Part shown: positions 16,825-26,962 of the stretch, piece after piece
How the letters are laid out: every line of letters starts with the position of its first letter
Numbering within the stretch: position 1 is the stretch's first letter
Assembly (NCBI RefSeq): GCF_022835695.1
Contig: NZ_BQUV01000009.1
Span: 310,001 to 374,000, forward strand
DNA from: Bradyrhizobium sp. Ce-3
GTDB lineage: Bacteria; Pseudomonadota; Alphaproteobacteria; Rhizobiales; Xanthobacteraceae
DNA length: 64,000 nucleotides
Reading direction: 5' to 3'
Notes under the pieces: generated by a model
Databases searched by the model: none
Told to the model about the DNA's origin: nothing
What the model saw: only the letters and a program-made list of their open reading frames with translations
Translations under genes and position numbers: made by a program

Positions 16825-18258
16825 ATGAGCACGATGTTGTGGACCTCGGATGCGATGGTGCAAGCGATGCGCGCCGCCACGCAAGGCGCGCTGCCCGAAG
16901 GCATCACCGGCCTTTCGATCGACAGCCGCACCATCGCGAAAGGCGATGCGTATTTCGCGATCAAGGGCGACGTCCATGACGGCCATGCCTTCGTCGAGGC
17001 GGCGCTGAAGGCCGGCGCCGCGCTTGCGGTGGTCGAGGCCGCGCAACGCGAAAAATTTCCCGCCGATGCGCCGCTGCTGGTGGTCGATGACGTGCTCGCC
17101 GGCCTCGTCGAGCTTGCGCATGCCTCGCGCGCGCGGCTCAACGCGCAGATCATCGCGGTGACCGGCTCGGTCGGCAAGACCTCGACGAAAGAGGCGCTGC
17201 GCCGCGTGCTGTCGGCGCAGGGCGAGACCCATGCCTCGGTCGCCTCGTTCAACAATCACTGGGGCGTGCCGCTGTCGCTGGCGCGCTGTCCGGCGAGCAC
17301 GCGCTTTGCGGTGTTCGAGATCGGCATGAACCACGCCGGCGAGATCACGCCGCTGGTCAAGATGGTGCGGCCGCACGTCGCGATCATCACCACCATCGAG
17401 CCGGTGCATCTGGAATTCTTCGCGGGCCTCGAGGCGATCGCGGATGCCAAGGCGGAGATTTTCGCAGGGCTGGAGCCCAATGGGGCGGTGATTCTCAACC
17501 GAGACAACGGACAATTCGCGCGGCTAGAGAAACAGGCGAAGAAGGCCGGCATCTCGCGCATCGTCTCGTTCGGCACCGACAAGCGCGCCGAGGCGCGGCT
17601 GCTCGACCTCTCGCTGCACGCGACCTGCTCGGCGGTGCACGCCGATATTCTGGACCACGATATCACCTACAAGATCGGCATGCCGGGCCGCCACATGGCG
17701 ATGAACTCGCTCGCGGTGCTCGCCGGCGCGTCGCTGCTCGGCGCCGATATCGCGCGCGCGGCGCTGTCGCTGTCGCAGCTCGAGGCACCGACCGGCCGCG
17801 GCCTTCGGCGCACGCTCGAGGTCGGCCATGGCGAGGCGACGCTGATCGACGAGAGCTACAACGCCAACCCGGCCTCGATGGGCGCAGCCCTCAACGTGCT
17901 CGGCCAGGCACAGACCGGACCGCACGGCCGCCGCATCGCCGTGCTCGGTGACATGCTCGAGCTCGGGCCGACCGGACCCGACCTGCACCGCGGCCTCAAC
18001 GAGGCCGTGACCGCCAACCGCATCGACCTCGTATATTGTTGTGGTCCGCTGATGCGGAATCTGTGGGATGCCCTTTCCACCGGCAAGCGGGGAGGCTATG
18101 CCGAGAGTTCGGCGGCGCTCGAAGCGCAGGCGGTCGCCGCGGTCCGTGCCGGTGACGTCATCATGGTGAAGGGCTCGCTGGGATCGAAGATGAAGCTCAT
18201 TGTCAGCGCGCTGGAAAAACGCTTCCCCGACAAGGCCGCGCACGAAGAAGCGGTATAG
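16825..18258 (+). CDS. murF: UDP-MurNAc-tripeptide: D-alanyl-D-alanine ligase
   Basis: A 477-residue Mur ligase that adds D-Ala-D-Ala to complete the UDP-MurNAc-pentapeptide. Visible are the N-terminal substrate domain (GLSIDSRTIAKGDAYFAIKGD), the ATP loop VTGSVGKTSTKE (about residues 111-122), the SFNNHWGVPLSLA block, and the C-terminal LIDESYNANPASM and AVLGDMLELG segments. The ATG at 16825 is set by a strong GAGGAGGG. It is 10 bases upstream of mraY. Confidence 0.97.
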   Translation: MSTMLWTSDAMVQAMRAATQGALPEGITGLSIDSRTIAKGDAYFAIKGDVHDGHAFVEAALKAGAALAVVEAAQREKFPADAPLLVVDDVLAGLVELAHASRARLNAQIIAVTGSVGKTSTKEALRRVLSAQGETHASVASFNNHWGVPLSLARCPASTRFAVFEIGMNHAGEITPLVKMVRPHVAIITTIEPVHLEFFAGLEAIADAKAEIFAGLEPNGAVILNRDNGQFARLEKQAKKAGISRIVSFGTDKRAEARLLDLSLHATCSAVHADILDHDITYKIGMPGRHMAMNSLAVLAGASLLGADIARAALSLSQLEAPTGRGLRRTLEVGHGEATLIDESYNANPASMGAALNVLGQAQTGPHGRRIAVLGDMLELGPTGPDLHRGLNEAVTANRIDLVYCCGPLMRNLWDALSTGKRGGYAESSAALEAQAVAAVRAGDVIMVKGSLGSKMKLIVSALEKRFPDKAAHEEAV

Positions 18259-18268
18259 GACTCCTTGA

Positions 18269-19375
18269 ATGTTCTACTGGTTAATCGAACTGTCCAACAC
18301 CGTTCCGGGGTTTGGGGCATTCCGCAGCGCACTAAACGTGTTTCGCTACATCACGTTCCGCACCGGCGGCGCGATGGTGACCGGCGCGCTGTTCGTCTTC
18401 CTGTTCGGGCCCTGGATCATCGATCATCTGCGGCTGCGGCAGGGCAAGGGCCAGCCGATCCGCACCGATGGTCCGCAGTCGCATCTGATCTCCAAGAAGG
18501 GCACGCCCACCATGGGCGGGCTGATGATTCTATCCGGGCTCGTGGTGTCGACGCTGCTGTGGGCCAACCCGCTCAATCCCTATGTCTGGATCGTGCTGGC
18601 GGTGACGCTCGGCTTCGGCTTCGTCGGCTTCTATGACGATTATCTGAAGGTCACAAAGCAGTCACATAGCGGGTTTGCCGGCAAGCTGCGTCTCCTGATC
18701 GAGGCGGTGATCGGGCTCGCCGCCACCTATGCGCTGGTCCGGCTCGGGCGCGACGTGTCCTCGACCTCGCTCGTGATTCCGTTCTTCAAGGACCTCGTGA
18801 TCAATTTCGGCTGGTTCTTCGTGATCTTCGGCGCCTTCGTGATGGTCGGCGCAGGCAATGCGGTGAACCTCACCGACGGCCTCGATGGTCTTGCGATCGT
18901 GCCGGTCATGATTGCGGCCGCGAGCTTCGGCATGATCTCCTATCTCACCGGCAACGCGGTGTTCTCGGATTATTTGCAGATCAATTACGTCGCCGGCACC
19001 GGCGAACTGGCGGTGCTGTGCGGCGCGGTGTTGGGCGCAGGCCTCGGCTTCCTCTGGTTCAACGCGCCGCCGGCCTCGATCTTCATGGGCGACACCGGCT
19101 CGCTCGCGCTCGGCGGCATGCTGGGCGCCACCGCGGTCGCGGTGAAGCACGAGATCGTGCTCGCCGTGATCGGCGGCCTGTTCGTGCTGGAGGCGGTTTC
19201 GGTCATCGTCCAGGTCACCTCGTTCAAGCTCACCGGCAAGCGCGTGTTCCGGATGGCGCCGCTGCACCATCATTTCGAGCAGAAGGGCTGGACCGAGCCG
19301 CAGATCGTGATCCGGTTCTGGATCATCTCGGTGATGCTGGCGCTCGCCGGCCTCTCCACCCTCAAGCTGCGCTGA
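18269..19375 (+). CDS. mraY: Phospho-MurNAc-pentapeptide transferase
   Basis: A 368-residue polytopic enzyme that moves phospho-MurNAc-pentapeptide onto undecaprenyl phosphate to give lipid I. About ten membrane helices are visible, with the conserved cytoplasmic loops [27 protein letters not shown] (Asp pair), [15 protein letters not shown] and the catalytic-site [12 protein letters not shown], then [13 protein letters not shown]. The length and motifs are typical. Confidence 0.98.
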   Translation: MFYWLIELSNTVPGFGAFRSALNVFRYITFRTGGAMVTGALFVFLFGPWIIDHLRLRQGKGQPIRTDGPQSHLISKKGTPTMGGLMILSGLVVSTLLWANPLNPYVWIVLAVTLGFGFVGFYDDYLKVTKQSHSGFAGKLRLLIEAVIGLAATYALVRLGRDVSSTSLVIPFFKDLVINFGWFFVIFGAFVMVGAGNAVNLTDGLDGLAIVPVMIAAASFGMISYLTGNAVFSDYLQINYVAGTGELAVLCGAVLGAGLGFLWFNAPPASIFMGDTGSLALGGMLGATAVAVKHEIVLAVIGGLFVLEAVSVIVQVTSFKLTGKRVFRMAPLHHHFEQKGWTEPQIVIRFWIISVMLALAGLSTLKLR

Positions 19376-19383
19376 GCGTTACC

Positions 19384-20784
19384 ATGATCCCGGTCACCTC
19401 CTTCGCAGGCAAGACGGTCGCGGTGTTCGGGCTCGGCGGCTCCGGGCTCGCGAGCTGCCAGGCGCTGAAGGCCGGTGGCGCCGAGGTGATCGCGGCCGAC
19501 GACAATGCCGACAACGTCGCCAAGGCGGCGCAGGCCGGCTTCACCTCCGCTGATCTGCGCACGGTGTCGTGGACGAATTTCGCCGCGCTGATCCTGACCC
19601 CCGGCGCGCCGCTGACCCATCCGGCGCCGCACTGGAGCGTGCTGAAGGCGCGCGAGGCGGGTGTCGAGGTGATCGGCGACGTCGAACTGTTCTGCCGCGA
19701 GCGGCGCCGTCACGCGCCGAACGCGCCGTTCGTCGCCATCACCGGCACCAACGGCAAGTCGACCACGACCGCGCTGATCGCGCACCTGATGCAGGTCGCC
19801 GGCTACGATACCCAGATGGGCGGCAATATCGGCACCGCGATCCTGTCGCTGGAGTCGCCGCGGATGGGCCGCGTCCATGTCATCGAGATGTCGTCCTACC
19901 AGATCGACCTCGCGCCGTCGCTCGATCCCTCGGTCGGCATCCTGATCAATATCAGCGAGGACCACATCGATCGCCACGGCACGCTGGCGCATTACGCTGC
20001 GGTCAAGGAGCGGCTGGTCGCTGGCGTGCAGCAGGGCGGCACGTCGATCGTCGGCGTCGACGACGGCTGGTGCCGCGACATCGCCGACCGGCTCGATCGC
20101 GCCGGCAAGCGCGTGGTCCGCATCTCGGTGAAGAACCCGTTGCCTGACGGTCTTTATGTGGAGCACGAGACCATTGTGCGTGCATCGGGCGCGGCGCGCA
20201 GCGAGATTGCGCGGCTCGGGGGCATCGGCTCGCTGCGCGGCCTGCACAATGCGCAGAACGCGGCCTGCGCCTCGGCCTGCGCGCTGGCGATGGGGATCGC
20301 GACCAACGTGTTGCAGAACGCGCTGCGCAGCTTCCCCGGCCTCGCGCATCGCATGGAGCAGGTCGGCCGCCGCGGCAACGTGCTGTTCGTCAACGACTCG
20401 AAGGGCACCAACGCGGATGCCGCCGCGCATGCGCTGTCGTCGTTCGCCGACATCTATTGGATCGCCGGCGGCAAGCCGAAGGCCGGCGGCATCACCGGCC
20501 TCACCGAATATTTCCCGCGCATCCGCAAGGCCTATCTGATCGGCGAGGCGGCGGCCGAATTCTCCGGCACGCTCGGCGACCGCGTCGCGCACGAGATGTC
20601 CGGCACGCTCGACGTCGCGATCGCCAGCGCCGCACGCGACGCCGAAGCGTCGGGATTAGCCGAAGCCGTCGTGCTGCTGTCGCCGGCCTGCGCGTCGTTC
20701 GATCAGTACCGCAATTTCGAGATCCGCGGCACCGCCTTCCGTGACATCGTCCAGGCGCTGCCCGGTGTGAAGCCGGTGGTGTGA
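19384..20784 (+). CDS. murD: UDP-MurNAc-L-alanine: D-glutamate ligase
   Basis: A 466-residue cytoplasmic ligase adding D-Glu to UDP-MurNAc-L-Ala. It starts [21 protein letters not shown], a Rossmann-like substrate domain, followed by the ATP loop [14 protein letters not shown] (about residues 118-131), the [10 protein letters not shown] and EMSSYQIDL blocks, HRMEQVG and [11 protein letters not shown]. The start follows mraY by eight bases. The 363 bases that follow hold two palindromic repeats, so transcription may be reset before ftsW. Confidence 0.97.
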   Translation: MIPVTSFAGKTVAVFGLGGSGLASCQALKAGGAEVIAADDNADNVAKAAQAGFTSADLRTVSWTNFAALILTPGAPLTHPAPHWSVLKAREAGVEVIGDVELFCRERRRHAPNAPFVAITGTNGKSTTTALIAHLMQVAGYDTQMGGNIGTAILSLESPRMGRVHVIEMSSYQIDLAPSLDPSVGILINISEDHIDRHGTLAHYAAVKERLVAGVQQGGTSIVGVDDGWCRDIADRLDRAGKRVVRISVKNPLPDGLYVEHETIVRASGAARSEIARLGGIGSLRGLHNAQNAACASACALAMGIATNVLQNALRSFPGLAHRMEQVGRRGNVLFVNDSKGTNADAAAHALSSFADIYWIAGGKPKAGGITGLTEYFPRIRKAYLIGEAAAEFSGTLGDRVAHEMSGTLDVAIASAARDAEASGLAEAVVLLSPACASFDQYRNFEIRGTAFRDIVQALPGVKPVV

Positions 20785-20810
20785 CGATCACGTAGGGCAG
20801 ATTAGCGTGC

Positions 20811-20855
20811 GCGTAATCCGCCGTTCGGTGCCGCGCGTCGAGCGGCGGATTACGC
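20811..20855. repeat. GCGTAATCCGCC/GGCGGATTACGC palindrome
   Basis: Twelve-base perfect arms enclose a GC-rich loop. It lies 27 bases after the murD stop and could act as a terminator or mRNA-end stabiliser. The spacing and sequence resemble short palindromes dispersed in Bradyrhizobium; no second copy was seen in this window. Confidence 0.7.
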
Positions 20856-20880
20856 CTTCGCTCGGTTCCCGATTTCACCT

Positions 20881-20982
20881 GTCATCGCCCGGCTCGACCG
20901 GGCGATCCAGTACGCCGCGGCCTTTCGGATTGAACTCAGACCTCTCTGGAATGCTGGATCACCCGCTTTCGCGGGTGATGAC
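20881..20982. repeat. GTCATCGCCC...GGGTGATGAC palindromic repeat
   Basis: A 102-base element with outer arms GTCATCGCCC and GCGGGTGATGAC and inner pieces GATCCAGTACGCCGCGGCC and CTGGAATGCTGGATC. Its parts are related to the elements at 39103-39203 and 40661-40760, but the inner blocks are in the opposite order. The rest of the murD-ftsW gap (20983-21147) shows no gene. Confidence 0.75.
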
Positions 20983-21147
20983 TGACGTCTTGAATCGCGA
21001 ACCATCCTCACATGCCTGCTTTCGCAGGGACGACAGCTGTGCAAGGGGAGCCAAATCGGCCTCCCTCAAAAGTTACCCAAGCCGTTAACCCCTTGGAAAC
21101 CATCCTGCGCCACGAATGGACGTTACCTCTGCCATCTGGGGACGCCC

Positions 21148-22299
21148 ATGCTCGCCCGTGACCAACGCACCCCGTTCTCGGACTGGTGGTGGACCGTCGA
21201 CAAGCTGCTGCTTGTCGCGATCGCCGCGTTGATGCTGGCCGGCGTCATCCTGTCGCTGGCGGCGAGCCCGCCGGTGGCGACCCGGATCGGGCTCGATCCG
21301 TTCCATTTCTTCAACCGCCACGTCATGTTCCTGGTGCCGTCGCTGATCGTGCTGATCGGCGTGTCGTTCATGACGCCGCGGCAGATCCGGCGCACCGCGC
21401 TGATCGTGTTCGCGGTGTCGATCGTGCTGATCGTGCTCACCCTGCTGATCGGGCCCGAGGTCAAGGGCTCGCGGCGCTGGATCACGTTGCTCGGCGTCAA
21501 CATCCAGGCCTCTGAGGCCGCTAAGCCCGCCTTCGTGATCGTCGCGGCCTGGCTGTTCGCGGAATCCACCAAGCGGCCGGAGATGCCGGCGACCTCGATG
21601 GCGCTGGTGCTCCTGATGACGCTGGTCACGTTGCTGGTGATGGAGCCCGACTTCGGCCAGACCATGCTGATCCTCACGGTGTGGGGCGCGCTGTTCTTCA
21701 TCGCCGGCATGCGGATGATCTGGGTGTTCGGGCTCGCCGGCGCCGCCGGTGCGGGCCTGTTCGGCGCCTATCTGCTGGTGCCGCACGTCGCCGGCCGCAT
21801 CAAGCGCTTCATGAATCCGGCCTCCGGCGACACCTTCCAGGTCGACACCGCAATGGAAGCGTTCTGGAACGGCGGCTGGTTCGGGCTCGGACCCGGTGAG
21901 GGAATTGCAAAACGCAGCCTGCCGGACAGCCACACCGACTTCGTGTTCGCGGTCGCGGCCGAAGAGTTCGGCATCATCCTCTGCCTGATGCTGGTCGCGC
22001 TGTTCGGCTTCATCGTGATCCGGACGCTGACGCGCGCCTATGCCACCGAGGACATGTTCTCGCGCTTCGCGGCGTCGGGGCTTGCGATCCTGTTCGGCGT
22101 GCAGGCCACCATCAACATGGCGGTCAATCTGCAACTGATCCCGGCCAAGGGCATGACGCTGCCGTTCATCTCCTATGGCGGCTCGTCCTTCGTCTCGCTC
22201 GCCTATGGCGTCGGCATGATGCTCGCGCTGACGCGGCAGCGGCCGCGCACCGAGATCGAATCGATGGAAGGCGCCAGCGCTCAGCGCGCCTACGCGTAG
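21148..22299 (+). CDS. ftsW: Septal peptidoglycan glycosyltransferase, SEDS family
   Basis: A 383-residue SEDS protein with about ten membrane helices that polymerises lipid II at the septum as partner of FtsI. Seen are VKGSRRWITLLGVNIQASE (the conserved Arg/Trp loop), AAWLFAESTK, LMEPDFGQT, the loop KRSLPDSHTDFVFAVAAEEFG containing the essential Asp region, and the C-terminal KGMTLPFISYGGSS. ATG 21148 is the obvious start. It is separated from murG by one palindromic repeat. Confidence 0.97.
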   Translation: MLARDQRTPFSDWWWTVDKLLLVAIAALMLAGVILSLAASPPVATRIGLDPFHFFNRHVMFLVPSLIVLIGVSFMTPRQIRRTALIVFAVSIVLIVLTLLIGPEVKGSRRWITLLGVNIQASEAAKPAFVIVAAWLFAESTKRPEMPATSMALVLLMTLVTLLVMEPDFGQTMLILTVWGALFFIAGMRMIWVFGLAGAAGAGLFGAYLLVPHVAGRIKRFMNPASGDTFQVDTAMEAFWNGGWFGLGPGEGIAKRSLPDSHTDFVFAVAAEEFGIILCLMLVALFGFIVIRTLTRAYATEDMFSRFAASGLAILFGVQATINMAVNLQLIPAKGMTLPFISYGGSSFVSLAYGVGMMLALTRQRPRTEIESMEGASAQRAYA

Positions 22300-22311
22300 G
22301 TGATCCTTGTC

Positions 22312-22394
22312 GTCATTGCGAGGAGCGAAGCGACGAAGCAATCCATCCGTCCGTTGTGCGGGCCGATGGATTGCTTCGCTTCGCTCGCAATGAC
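22312..22394. repeat. GTCATTGCGAGGAGC palindromic repeat, standard copy
   Basis: GTCATTGCGAGGAGCGAAGC at the left pairs with GCTTCGCTCGCAATGAC at the right, with GAAGCAATCCAT and ATGGATTGC inside and a short variable loop. It fills the ftsW-murG gap. It lacks the 31-base insertion seen in the copy at 10511-10622. Confidence 0.9.
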
Positions 22395-22410
22395 GGAGTA
22401 AAAGGCGGTC

Positions 22411-23511
22411 ATGGACAACGCGCCCTTGATTCTGCTGGCGGCCGGTGGCACTGGCGGCCATCTGTTCCCGGCCGAAGCGCTCGCCGTGGAGTTGATCCGG
22501 CGCGGCCTGCAGGTCCGGCTCGCGACCGACGGCCGCGCGCTGCGCTATTCCGGCCTGTTCAGTCGGGAGAGCATCGACCTGGTGCCGAGCGCGACCGTAC
22601 GCAGCCGCAATCCGATCTCGCTGGCGCAGACCGCGCTGATGCTCGGTTACGGCACCCTGGTCGCCGCCAAGCTGGTGCGCCGATTGAAACCTGCCGCCGT
22701 GGTCGGCTTCGGCGGCTACCCGACCTTGCCGCCGCTGATGGCAGCGCGGATGCTCGGTGTTCCCGGCATCATCCACGATGCCAACGCGGTGCTTGGCCGT
22801 GCCAACCGTTTCCTCTCCGGCCGCGTCAACGCGATCGCGACCTCGCTGCCCGGCGTGCTCGATCGCGACCCGGCGCTTGCCGGCAAGGCGACCACCGTCG
22901 GCACGCCGATGCGGCCTGCGATCCTTGCCGCCGCAGCCGTGAAATACACGCCGCCCGAGGTGGACGGTCCGCTGCGCCTGCTGGTCGTCGGCGGCAGTCA
23001 GGGCGCGCGGGTAATGAGCGACATCGTGCCGCCGGCGATCGAACAGCTTGCGCCGGCGCTGTGGAGCCGCCTGATCATTACCCAGCAGGTGCGCGAAGAG
23101 GACATGAACCGGGTGCGCGGGGTCTACGACCGGCTCAAGATCAATGCCGAGCTCGCGCCATTCTTCGCCGACCTGCCGGCGCGCCTGGCGTCGAGCCAGC
23201 TCGTGATCTCGCGCTCCGGCGCCGGCACCGTCGCCGAGCTTGCTGCGATCGGCCGGCCCTCGATCCTGGTGCCGCTGCCGGGCGCGATCGATCAGGACCA
23301 GTTCGCCAATGCCGGCGTGCTGTCGCAGGCGAACGGCGCGTCGCGCATCGCGCAGAGCGACTTCACGCCGGAGCGGCTCGCCGCCGAAATCTCGGCCTTC
23401 GCCGCCGAGCCCGCGAAATTGACCGCGATGGCGGACGCCGCGCGCGGCGTCGGCCGGCTCGATGCTGCCGAGCGGCTGGCCGATCTGGTGACGAAAGTGG
23501 CCGGGATTTGA
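22411..23511 (+). CDS. murG: Lipid II synthase, UDP-GlcNAc transferase
   Basis: A 366-residue GT28 glycosyltransferase that adds GlcNAc to lipid I at the inner face of the membrane. Motifs: the N-terminal AAGGTGGHLFPAEALA loop, VVGFGGYPTLPPL, HDANAVLGRANR, and in the C-terminal domain LLVVGGSQGARVM, ISRSGAGTVAELAAIGRPSI and LPGAIDQDQFANA. The start sits right after the palindromic element. Length and motifs are normal. Confidence 0.98.
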   Translation: MDNAPLILLAAGGTGGHLFPAEALAVELIRRGLQVRLATDGRALRYSGLFSRESIDLVPSATVRSRNPISLAQTALMLGYGTLVAAKLVRRLKPAAVVGFGGYPTLPPLMAARMLGVPGIIHDANAVLGRANRFLSGRVNAIATSLPGVLDRDPALAGKATTVGTPMRPAILAAAAVKYTPPEVDGPLRLLVVGGSQGARVMSDIVPPAIEQLAPALWSRLIITQQVREEDMNRVRGVYDRLKINAELAPFFADLPARLASSQLVISRSGAGTVAELAAIGRPSILVPLPGAIDQDQFANAGVLSQANGASRIAQSDFTPERLAAEISAFAAEPAKLTAMADAARGVGRLDAAERLADLVTKVAGI

Positions 23512-23548
23512 CGCGCCAATCCGGCAGGACGCCGGGGGAGACTTGATC

Positions 23549-24388
23549 ATGACGGGTCTTTTGATCCACTCCGTCTCGGAATTCTCGGACCTGATCCTGG
23601 AAGCGCTGCGGCTGGCGGATGCACGGGATATCGTCGAGATTGGCGCCGAGCATGGCGGCATGTCGACGCTGCTCGCCGGTCACTGCCGGGCGTGCGGCGG
23701 CCACTTCACCAGCATCGATCCGGCGCCGAAGCGCGAATTCCTCGATTGGGTGGCCGCCAATCCGGATGTCCGTCACGTCGCGAAGCCGAGCCTCGATGCG
23801 TTCGGCGAGCTGGATGCCGCCGACGCCTGGATCGTCGATGGCGACCACAACTGGTACACCGTCTATCACGAGCTCAGGCAGATCGAGGCGATCAGCCGCC
23901 GCGCCGGCAAGCCTGTCCTGGTTTTCCTGCACGATGTCGGCTGGCCCTGCGGGCGGCGCGACATGTATTACGCGCCCGAGCAGATTCCGGCCGCGTATCG
24001 CCATCCGCACAGTTTCAATGCCGGTGCCACGCTGGATCGCCCGGCGCTGGTCGAGGGGCGTGGATTTCGCGGCGCGGGCCTCGCCGCATTCGCCAACATG
24101 GCCGGCGGCGCGCGCAACGGCGTGATGACCGCGATCGACGACTTCCTGGCGGAGGAGCTGGCACAGGGCAGGGAGTTCGGCTTTGCCGAGATCCCCGCCG
24201 TGTTCGGCCTGGGCGTGCTGTTCGACATGAACGCCGCCTGGAGCGCACGGCTTGCCGAGCTCGTGCTGCCCTATCACCAGAACAAGCTGCTGCGCGTGCT
24301 CGAGAGCAACCGCCTGCGCAATTACCTTCGCGTCATCGAGATGCAGGATGAGTTCGCCGCGCGTGCCGTGCGGCCGGGAGCGGCGTAG
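23549..24388 (+). CDS. Class I SAM-dependent methyltransferase in the dcw cluster
   Basis: A 279-residue protein. The SAM-binding start is IVEIGAEHGGMSTLL (about residues 29-43), followed by HFTSIDPAP and the VDGDHNWYTVYHELRQIE block typical of Methyltransf_24-type enzymes. Later residues (HDVGWPCGRRDMYY, NKLLRVLESNRLRNYLRVIE) fit a sugar- or small-molecule-modifying enzyme better than an RNA methylase, but the substrate is unknown. A GGGGGAG Shine-Dalgarno 8 bases upstream fixes ATG 23549. It is not a standard dcw gene; it sits between murG and murC, with a gene-free 228 bases before murC. Confidence 0.75.
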   Translation: MTGLLIHSVSEFSDLILEALRLADARDIVEIGAEHGGMSTLLAGHCRACGGHFTSIDPAPKREFLDWVAANPDVRHVAKPSLDAFGELDAADAWIVDGDHNWYTVYHELRQIEAISRRAGKPVLVFLHDVGWPCGRRDMYYAPEQIPAAYRHPHSFNAGATLDRPALVEGRGFRGAGLAAFANMAGGARNGVMTAIDDFLAEELAQGREFGFAEIPAVFGLGVLFDMNAAWSARLAELVLPYHQNKLLRVLESNRLRNYLRVIEMQDEFAARAVRPGAA

Positions 24389-24616
24389 CCGGCGGGCCGG
24401 GATGGGGATGTCCGTGACGTCAGATCGCAACCGCCGGCCGGTAGCCGACAACAGCGACATTTCCGCGGCCGAAGCGCCGAAAAACCCCTTGTCACAGCGG
24501 GGAAAAGCGGGGCATCCAATAGTCCGCGCCGCCACGATGCGGCGCCCAGAGAAGCCAGATCGTCCGTACAGCAGCGCAGCGCGCACCAGGCGGATGATGA
24601 TGTCAGGAACCGGATC

Positions 24617-26020
24617 ATGAGACTGCCGCGCGAGATCGGACCCATTCACTTCGTCGGGATCGGCGGCATCGGCATGAGCGGCATCGCCGAGGTGCTGATC
24701 AATCTCGGCTACACCGTGCAGGGCTCCGACGCGTCGGACAATTACAACCTCGACCGTCTGCGCAAGAAGGGCGCCAAGGTCTCGGTCGGCCACGCCGCCG
24801 AGAATGTCGATGGCGCCGATGTCGTCGTGGTCTCCACCGCGATCAAGCGCGACAATCCCGAGCTGATGGCGGCGCGCGCGCGGCGCATTCCTGTGGTGCG
24901 GCGCGCCGAGATGCTGGCGGAATTGATGCGGCTGAAGAGCTGCGTCGCGATCGCCGGCACCCATGGCAAGACCACCACGACCACGATGGTGGCGACGCTG
25001 CTCGACGCCGGCGGGCTCGATCCGACCGTGATCAATGGCGGCATCATCAATGCCTATGGCTCCAACGCGCGGCTCGGCGCCGGCGACTGGATGGTGGTCG
25101 AGGCCGACGAGAGCGACGGCACCTTCCTCAAGCTGCCGTCCGATGTCGTCATCGTCACCAACATCGACCCCGAGCATCTCGATCACTTCAAGACCTTCGA
25201 GGCGATCCAGGACGCGTTCCGCAATTTCGTCGAGCAGGTTCCGTTCTACGGCTTCGCCGTGATGTGCACCGATCACCCGGTGGTGCAAGCGCTGGTCGGC
25301 AAGATCGAGGACCGCCGCATCATCACTTACGGACAAAATCCGCAGGCCGATGCGCAGCTGATGGATCTGACGCCGATGGGCGGCGGCTCGAAATTCAAGG
25401 TGGCGATCCGCGATCGCAAGTCGGGCGCGACGCACGAGATCGCCGACATCATGCTGCCGATGCCGGGGCGCCACAACGCATCGAACGCGACGGCGGCGAT
25501 CGCGGTCGCGCATCAGCTCGGCGTGTCCGACGACGTGATCCGCCAGGCCATGGCCGGCTTCGGCGGCGTCAAGCGGCGCTTCACCAAGACCGGCGAATTC
25601 AACGGCGTGACCGTGATCGACGATTACGGCCATCATCCGGTCGAGATCGCCGCGGTGCTGAAGGCGGCGCGGGAATCCACCAACGGCAAGATCATTGCCG
25701 TGGTGCAGCCGCATCGCTACACCCGCCTGCAGTCGTTGTTCGACGAATTCTGCACCTGCTTCAACGATGCCGATGCGGTCGTGGTCGCCGAGGTCTATCC
25801 GGCCGGCGAGACGCCGATTGCAGGCATCGACCGCGACCATTTCGCCGCCGGCCTTCGCGCCCACGGCCATCGCAACGTTGTCCCGCTGCCGAACGCGGGT
25901 GAGCTTGCCAAGATCGTGCACAGCCTCGCCAAGTCCGGCGACCTCGTCGTCTGCCTCGGCGCCGGCAACATCACGCAATGGGCCTACGCACTGCCCGGCG
26001 AATTGAAGGCGCTGGGGTGA
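24617..26020 (+). CDS. murC: UDP-MurNAc: L-alanine ligase
   Basis: A 467-residue Mur ligase, the first of the stem-peptide ligases. Seen are the [17 protein letters not shown] start, [18 protein letters not shown], the ATP loop GTHGKTTTT (about residues 114-122), [31 protein letters not shown] and QPHRYTRL. The stop overlaps the murB start. All motifs are intact. Confidence 0.98.
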   Translation: MRLPREIGPIHFVGIGGIGMSGIAEVLINLGYTVQGSDASDNYNLDRLRKKGAKVSVGHAAENVDGADVVVVSTAIKRDNPELMAARARRIPVVRRAEMLAELMRLKSCVAIAGTHGKTTTTTMVATLLDAGGLDPTVINGGIINAYGSNARLGAGDWMVVEADESDGTFLKLPSDVVIVTNIDPEHLDHFKTFEAIQDAFRNFVEQVPFYGFAVMCTDHPVVQALVGKIEDRRIITYGQNPQADAQLMDLTPMGGGSKFKVAIRDRKSGATHEIADIMLPMPGRHNASNATAAIAVAHQLGVSDDVIRQAMAGFGGVKRRFTKTGEFNGVTVIDDYGHHPVEIAAVLKAARESTNGKIIAVVQPHRYTRLQSLFDEFCTCFNDADAVVVAEVYPAGETPIAGIDRDHFAAGLRAHGHRNVVPLPNAGELAKIVHSLAKSGDLVVCLGAGNITQWAYALPGELKALG

Positions 26021-26952
26021 CCGTGACCTTCCCCGACATCACGCCCGACCTGAAAGCCGCGATGCCGGAGCTGCGCGGGCGGCTGCTGGCGAACCAGTCG
26101 CTGGCCGAGCTGACCTGGTTTCGGGTCGGCGGCCCGGCGCAGGTGCTGTTCACGCCCGCGGATGAAGACGATCTTGCTTACTTCCTGAAGCACCTGCCGC
26201 AGGAATTGCCGGTCTATGTCGTCGGTGTCGGCTCCAATCTGATCGTGCGCGACGGCGGCATGCCCGGCGTCGTGATCCGGCTCGCGCCGCGCGCGTTCGG
26301 CGAAACCAGCGCGGCCGGCGATGTCGTCACCGCCGGTGCAGCGGCGCTCGACAAGCGCGTGGCTGAGACGGCGGCGGCTGCGAGCATTGGCGGCATGGAA
26401 TTCTTCTTCGGCATTCCCGGCACGGTCGGCGGTGCGCTGCGGATGAACGCCGGTGCCAATGGCGGCGAGACCAAGGATGTGCTGGTCGAGGCCTCCGGCG
26501 TCGGCCGCGACGGCACCAAGCACACGTTCGGCAATGCCGAGATGAAGTTCGTCTATCGCAACAGCGGTGTCGATCCGTCCATCATCTTCACCTCGGCGCG
26601 CTTCCGCGGCACGATCACCGACGCGGGCGCCATCCGCGCCCGCATGAACGAGGTGCAAACCCATCGCGAGACCGCGCAGCCGATCCGCGAAAAGACCGGC
26701 GGTTCGACCTTCAAGAACCCGCCCGGCAACAGTGCCTGGAAGCTGATCGATGCCGCCGGCTGCCGCGGCCTCAAGGTCGGCGGCGCGCAGGTGTCGGAGA
26801 TGCACTGCAATTTCCTGATCAACACCGGCAACGCCACCGGCCACGACATCGAGACGCTCGGCGAGACGGTGCGTGACCGGGTCAAGCAGACCAGCGGAAT
26901 TGAGCTACACTGGGAAATCAAACGGATCGGAATGACGGAAGGCGAGCAATAG
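26017..26952 (+). CDS. murB: UDP-N-acetylenolpyruvoylglucosamine reductase
   Basis: A 311-residue FAD enzyme that reduces UDP-GlcNAc-enolpyruvate to UDP-MurNAc with NADPH. The N-terminal [13 protein letters not shown], the FAD loop [33 protein letters not shown], the catalytic YRNS serine region, and the C-terminal [11 protein letters not shown] and [16 protein letters not shown] blocks define a type I/II MurB. The start is GTG 26017, which overlaps the murC stop (GTGA); a GTG at 26023 is the alternative. Ten bases separate it from ddl. Confidence 0.96.
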   Translation: MTVTFPDITPDLKAAMPELRGRLLANQSLAELTWFRVGGPAQVLFTPADEDDLAYFLKHLPQELPVYVVGVGSNLIVRDGGMPGVVIRLAPRAFGETSAAGDVVTAGAAALDKRVAETAAAASIGGMEFFFGIPGTVGGALRMNAGANGGETKDVLVEASGVGRDGTKHTFGNAEMKFVYRNSGVDPSIIFTSARFRGTITDAGAIRARMNEVQTHRETAQPIREKTGGSTFKNPPGNSAWKLIDAAGCRGLKVGGAQVSEMHCNFLINTGNATGHDIETLGETVRDRVKQTSGIELHWEIKRIGMTEGEQ

Positions 26953-26962
26953 GCAAAAGAAC

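Noticed and set aside
21085-23661. Very long antisense frame over ftsW and murG
   Set aside because: Composition is typical of shadow frames, and both sense genes are certain.
24389-24616. Possible small gene between the methyltransferase and murC
   Set aside because: The open frames are short, lack a Shine-Dalgarno and show no fold-like pattern.
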